Shown here in pieces: positions 58,946 to 64,000 of a DNA stretch of 64,000 nucleotides. Position numbers and translations under genes: made by a program. Origin of the DNA: Setomelanomma holmii (Eukaryota > Ascomycota > Dothideomycetes > Pleosporales > Phaeosphaeriaceae); NCBI GenBank assembly GCA_010015745.1, contig ML978272.1, positions 1 to 64,000 on the forward strand, read 5' to 3'. Under the pieces are notes generated by a model that had not been told where the DNA came from, did no database searches, and saw only the letters and a list, made by a program, of their open reading frames with translations. Each line of letters opens with the position of its first letter. The first letter of the stretch is position 1.

Positions 58946-60261
58946 TCACCGCCAATATATAGGCCACCCCTGCGTATCCTCCACCGTCAAATCGCCCATC
59001 TCCGCCAGTCCACCCGACAATCGCATCTTGGGAACCTGGCTATCTCGCGTTTCGGGCCTCATGACAGGCGGTGCGGGAAGTGCTGGCGTTGATTCTCTTG
59101 ATCTTGACGGACTTTGACTGCTTGTCGCGCTGTGTCTTGGGCTCAACGTTCCAGCTGCTTCCACGATCACTACCTCGGTTTGTCTCGGGCTTGTTGGTTC
59201 GTGCTGCCTCGATAAGGATGTGTTCACGCCCCATTCGGGTATCTTTTGGCATTCCGAAGGCGACATTAGCTCAGTCACGGTCGTCGCGGAGCTACCCAGC
59301 CTCGATGTCCGTAGCGGTGGCAGAAGGGCTCCATGATCGCTAATGGCCCAGCTACCTCGTCGACTGCGCGGCCATTGCGAGAGATTCAGGTTGCTTGAGA
59401 AATGGCGTATACGTGCTGGCGCGGCGGTGACTACGAGGGAATTCAAGAATGGTAGATTGGCGAAGATGATGCAGAGTGTGGATTCGGAAGTGTACCAGTA
59501 TAGGTAATCTGGTGAATGGGGGTTTCTGAGAATGGATTCTCGGGATAAGATGCTGATGATTAGCACGAGCGTGCTTAGGATGAGAAGGATGGCGAGCAGG
59601 AGGCGGCGCGGTGTTGGTATGAACGGAACTGGAACTATCATGATGAGAATTGTGTTTGGTATGTCGAATGAAAGTGTTAGAGCTGTGTGGGCGTGGAAGA
59701 AAGTGCATTGAGAATTGCTCGATGATATGTCCCAGTATGCTTCGGTTGGCTGACACCATGTCATGAGAGAGATCTGTACAATGAGGAATGAAATGGCGCA
59801 GAAGAGAGCGCTGCATCTCAATGACCATCGTTTGGCTCGACTCGTCTCTGTAGGACTGAAGCAAGTTAGTCATTGTGTTATGCAGGACTTATTATGTGAG
59901 CTCGTACAATATTCGCCAATACAGCACTAGCAAGCACGCCTTGACCAGCCATATCGTAATGATTTGCATCTCTTCGAGCATGTAACGAAACTTGCGCTCA
60001 TTTGCAGATTGACCGCTGTCAATCTGGTTTGCAAGGACGATTGACGCAGTGTATGGCATCAATACTAGAATTGATAGCCAATCGTCCGCTTGTAGCTTCT
60101 TAAAGCTGCCGAGTGTCATTCGGCGAAATATGCTATGGCGAGTCAGTACAGCTCAAAGAGATCGGTGAACCGTAGACCCACAATCTTGAAAAGATGAGAG
60201 ATATGGAGACTGTGTAGAGTGTCCACGATTGGATCGCAAGTGTCGTAATTTGGTTCGTCAT
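58946..60261 (-). CDS. second rhodopsin-domain membrane protein (PTH11/SAT4-like)
   Basis: Predicted CDS complement(join(58946..59855,59908..60132,60182..60261)), 404 residues. Family landmarks: WTLYTVSISLIFSR in helix 1, LQADDWLSILVLMPYTASIV in helix 2 (LxADD signature), EEMQIITIWLVKACLLVLYWRI in helix 3, the Cys-bearing WCQPTEAYWD...SQCTFFHAH loop, and FDIPNTILIMIVPVPFI in place of the usual TDxxLxxLPIPII. Two further helices precede a long Ser/Pro-rich cytoplasmic tail of about 150 residues. Introns are 49 and 52 nt. It is a likely plasma-membrane sensor with unknown ligand. It is not a near copy of the protein at 20770-22294, so the two are not a recent duplication. Confidence 0.85.
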
Positions 60262-61921
60262 GTCGTGAAAGTTGTGCGATGATGCAGCGAATTTAATGCA
60301 GTAGATGCTTGAATGCTTGAATGCTTGAGAAAAAATGAGCAGGATAATGTACAACAGGAGAGGGCAATAGTGGTTGCAGAATTTGAGAAAGAGATCGCGT
60401 GCTTGGAGAGTGAAAAGATGAAGTTGATGATCGCCGAACACGTTTTTCGTATCACCTCAGATGTAGATCCACACGTTGCCAAGCCATGTCTCAGACACAA
60501 GGAGAAAAAGCAGTCTTCGATAAGCGTGGGCAATGCCCAAAGCAGGGTGACCATGGCCCAAAAGCGTACAGTGTCGATCATCTACTGCGTGGGCATGCTG
60601 TAGCTTTGTGACATCCACCCCACGACTTCCTTCCGTCCCGCTGTAGTGGTAAGCCCCAGTGCAGATCTAGCAGGGAAAACTCTCTCTGTGGCCTCCCGTA
60701 AAGCTCCACGAACCCAGTGACAGTGGTGGATGTGCGGGACGCAGGAGATGTGCGCTATTGACGCATGGGGATTTGGATTTGGAAAGTGGCAGTCCAGACC
60801 CTGAAGTGTTTGAGCCGAGGTTCGAGACCATAACAACTCCCATACCCCATCACATCGCCGCTATCAGGACAATCACGCCCAAGATGGAGTGATTGGTTGC
60901 TGGCCAGGCACGGTGCCTGGTGTTCCTGATCCTGATCGGCGGGACGAAGCGAAGCGAACCCGAATGATCGTCGCTAATCGTCTTAGCATGGGCCTCCAGG
61001 AACACTGTCCTTTTTTCCCGCCGCCGTCCTACTTCGCGCGGTTTATGGTGACTTTTGCTGATGCTATTTAGACGCGTCCGCACAACGTTGAGCGGGGTAA
61101 GTATGTTGGCTGATTTTACGATAGCTGAGAAGAGCTGGACTGAGAGGACGATGTGGGCCTGGGTCGTCGCTACCGCAATGTGCGAAAAAAGAAACAATGC
61201 GTCGCAATGCTTTGCGAAGCACGAGCAAAAGGCAGCGAATTGCGACATGAGTCACGCTCAATTTCTATTTCAATTTCTCCGAGCTGCCCCAGCATAGCGG
61301 ACGACCCATACAAGCCTTGCCGAAGCGTGGTGGCGGCTCAGCCGTTCGCTTGTCACACGGGGCATATGGCAATCCAATGAAGCCTCCCGCGGCCGAGAGA
61401 CAGAGCATCTCCCTTGCTAACAATGTCTTCGCACGCAGGAAGTCCGCAGCATCGCGTTATCATGCCGAGGGGCCGACGCGGCTTCAAGGTTGCTGCGGCA
61501 GATCGATTGCGATATTCATATCCCATCTGACGTGGGACATATCTTGAGAACATGGCGCGGCGATGGCTCTATGGGACTTACAGAATCACCAAACTCCGTT
61601 CCGAAACTCTTTCTATCGTGTTGCAGATATGAGGGGAACGTGTCGATGTTGATGTGAGATCGAGGTTGCGGGACCCGAGTCATGTGCTAGCGCGATTGCC
61701 TCTCTGCGCGACCAACGTGTCAGCTTCGCGAACGTTCTACGTCACCCATGCTGCCTGCGACATCCACGCCGCGGCGTATGTCCGCCGTTATATGTCCATC
61801 ATAGTTCCCACGCCATTCCGTCAGACTGCCTTCCAGGCCAAGCGTAAACAGTATATTTGACGATCTCTGTCGTGGAGTTGACCATCTCTTGCCAGTCGAC
61901 TGTGTACCTACAATATTCAAA
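60262..61921. other. intergenic stretch before the PPPDE-thioredoxin gene
   Basis: No gene recognised in 1.7 kb. Open frames up to 132 codons on the minus strand (60850-61248) have no motif. Confidence 0.45.
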
Positions 61922-63788
61922 ATGGATGTACAACTGTATGTTTACGACCTTTCCCAAGTAAGTGGCTGTATACAACAGAGTCAACGCAGGCTGATGTATG
62001 CAGGGTCTTGCTCGTAGCATGTCTCGTCAATTTCTCGGAACGCAGATAGACGCCGTATACCACACTTCGATTGTCATAGACGAGATCGAATACTATTTCG
62101 GACAAGGTGTCCAGACATGTCGCGCGGGCGCCACACATCATGGACGACCAATGGAAACGATCAAGCTTGGAAGAACAGATCTTCCTATCGAGGTCATCCT
62201 CGAGTATCTGGAGTCGCTGAAGGAAGTGTACACGCCTGAGTCGTACGACCTCTTCATGCACAATTGCAACAATTTCTCCAATGACTTCTCCATGTTCCTG
62301 GTCGGAAAGGGCATACCAGAGCATATTGCCTCGTTACCGCAGACGGTTCTCGATACACCATTCGGGCAGATGCTACGGCCGCAGATCGATGCAGCTATGC
62401 GACCGATAACGCAAGCGCCCACGCCGCAGGCCGCTGCACCACTACGACCACAAACGACAAGTGGGAACATGCAAAACGGTACTGCGCGAGGCGCTCCTTC
62501 AACAGGTGTCGAGGGCGCACTGGCAGCAGCAATGGGCAGGGTCAACAACGTGACAGCGATACGAGACGTAGATCGTCTCCTCGATTTGGCGAAAGACCGC
62601 TGCGCCATCATCTTCTTCACAAGCTCTACTTGCGGGCCTTGCAAGCTAGTATATCAGCCATATGACGACCTTGCGGCCGAAGCAGGTTCCAAATGCGTCT
62701 TCATCAAGATTGACTTTAGCCACGCCGATCGTACCATCAATATTCGATACCCTAATGTTCGGGCTACACCCACGTTCATCACATATGTTCATGGGGAGAA
62801 GCGGGATGAATGGAGTGGAGCCGACCCGAGGCAATTGCGGAGCAATGTGGAAATGTTGCTACATGCTGCATTTCCGACTCATGCGCACCTCGAAAAGAGC
62901 ACGCCTATGTTGTTGAAGCAGAGCCAACGACCTATCTCCTTCCCGAAAGTTCCACCGATAGACAAGGTTGTCGCAAAGATGGGCACCGCTGGCAAAGATC
63001 CAGCTGTCTCGTCAATTGTATCGTTCATTGATGCTCGGGAGCGCTTTGGTGCTATGGAAGCTCCATTGACGAAGCTGCCACAATTCGCCGAATTTCTGAA
63101 GAAGAGCACATCTACTCTTCCACCAGAACTATTGTTCACAGCCCTTGACTTACTCAGGATCACGCTTACGGACGTGCGTGTAGCGGGATTCTTTGCAGAG
63201 GAACACAAGGGCGCGACCGGAACACCAGCTACCGTGCACCACCTCCTCAATCATGTCGAAGGCCTAGGTGCATCCGCGCCATATCCGCTACGGCTCACGA
63301 CTCTGCATCTAGCATGCAATTTGTTCACCTCGCCGCTTTTCATACCGCACCTGCTCTCTCCTCCGTTGTCATCTACGTTGATCTCCATTCTCACAAATGC
63401 TCTACTAGACGAGAGATACCCTGCACTCAAAGCGTCAGCGCTCAGTCTCGCTATGAACATCGCATCTTCAAACCACAAGACTCGAATGAAGCAGCATAGT
63501 GCCAACACGGCGCATACTCTACCGGGCGAAAAGGAGCTTCCAGATTCCGAGCAAGTAGAGCTACTTGCATCGCTGCTGGAGACGCTGGGCTTGGAAGAGC
63601 AATGGAGCGATAACAAGAAGATGGCGCTAATAGCTACAGGGTGGATAGTATATGGTGCAGACTTGGACGGAGAGGTTCACGATTTGTGGAAAGTGATGGA
63701 TGCTGCAGGCACAGTGGCAAGAATACACGCTAAAGCCGCGGAAGACCGTTTGATGCTCAAAGAGATCAAGGGCTTGCTGGACATGTGA
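61922..63788 (+). CDS. PPPDE (DeSI-like) - thioredoxin - PUL domain protein
   Basis: Predicted CDS join(61922..61957,62004..63788), 606 residues. Three modules can be read. First is a PPPDE/DeSI-type cysteine peptidase domain (about 1-150) with catalytic H32 (AVYHTSIVI) and C100 (MHNCNNFSNDF), the pair used by deSUMOylating isopeptidases. Second is a thioredoxin domain (about 190-300) with STCGPC (C222, C225) and a cis-Pro context VRATPTFITY. Third is an alpha-helical PUL domain (about 330-600) of the kind that in Ufd3/PLAA binds Cdc48/p97. This suggests a redox-sensitive deubiquitinase-like or deSUMOylase factor working with Cdc48; the architecture is known in fungi but its substrate is not known to me. 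The first exon is only 36 nt (MDVQLYVYDLSQ). Confidence 0.92.
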
Positions 63789-64000
63789 AGCTGCTAGGCG
63801 CGTCTGAAATGCATCTGTCCCCGTGGCTTTCACAATGTGTAATCATCGGTGAGCCAGCTCTGCAGAGGTGGCCATATGTGCCCGGGGTGGGCGAGTGAGA
63901 GGACGCCAGAATCTTACTTGTTAGCAATACACCTCACCCGAATTGGGCGACTATACCTCCCAATGTCGCAAGGCTGAAGTCCATCCACACGCACGACCTT
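63789..64000. other. 3' flank at the window edge
   Basis: 212 bp after the last stop codon; nothing recognised. Confidence 0.6.

Noticed and set aside
20770..60261. The two rhodopsin-domain proteins as a recent duplication
   Set aside because: Intron positions, the fifth-helix signature and tails differ completely; they share only family features.

Overview
The window is nuclear DNA from a filamentous ascomycete (Pezizomycotina). Nearly every gene has short GT-AG introns of about 45-80 nt. The content is typical of moulds: a HET-domain protein, two fungal-type rhodopsin-domain membrane proteins, a secreted tyrosinase, a samB-type MYND protein and UstYa-family (DUF3328) proteins. Dothideomycetes is my best guess, by inference only. 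Exon limits below were worked out by hand from splice signals, reading frame and family motifs.

Layout. 0-5.3 kb: a decayed short-chain dehydrogenase, then a homeodomain transcription factor. 7.5-9.5 kb: LCB2 of serine palmitoyltransferase. 13.7-15.9 kb: a proline/SR-rich protein, followed by a pyrimidine tandem-repeat tract with an assembly gap. 16.9-19.2 kb: a secreted PEBP-like protein and a secreted tyrosinase, tail to tail. 20.8-25.4 kb: a seven-helix membrane protein and a HET-domain protein. 26.4-30.7 kb: phosducin and the G-protein beta subunit, same strand, with no gene I can recognise between them. 31.5-32.9 kb: an adenosine-deaminase-like enzyme.

33.1-38.3 kb is the most interesting part. 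A small secreted precursor carries five copies of the peptide DPQFYDITYID, each followed by a Lys-Arg (Kex2) site. It is flanked on both sides by UstYa-family genes, and an RTA1-like membrane-protein gene follows. This is the layout of a fungal dikaritin-type RiPP (ribosomally made, modified peptide) cluster. I do not recognise the core sequence. The likely scheme is secretion, Kex2 and carboxypeptidase trimming of the repeats, and oxidative macrocyclisation at Tyr/Phe by the UstYa proteins. The RTA1 protein could serve export or self-protection.

39.1-40.5 kb holds a decayed gene with four in-frame stops. After it come housekeeping genes: a Dnf3-like P4-ATPase, samB/MUB1, a CorA-family transporter, Golgi GDPase GDA1, a centrin-like EF-hand protein, a second rhodopsin-domain protein, and a PPPDE-thioredoxin-PUL protein at the right edge.
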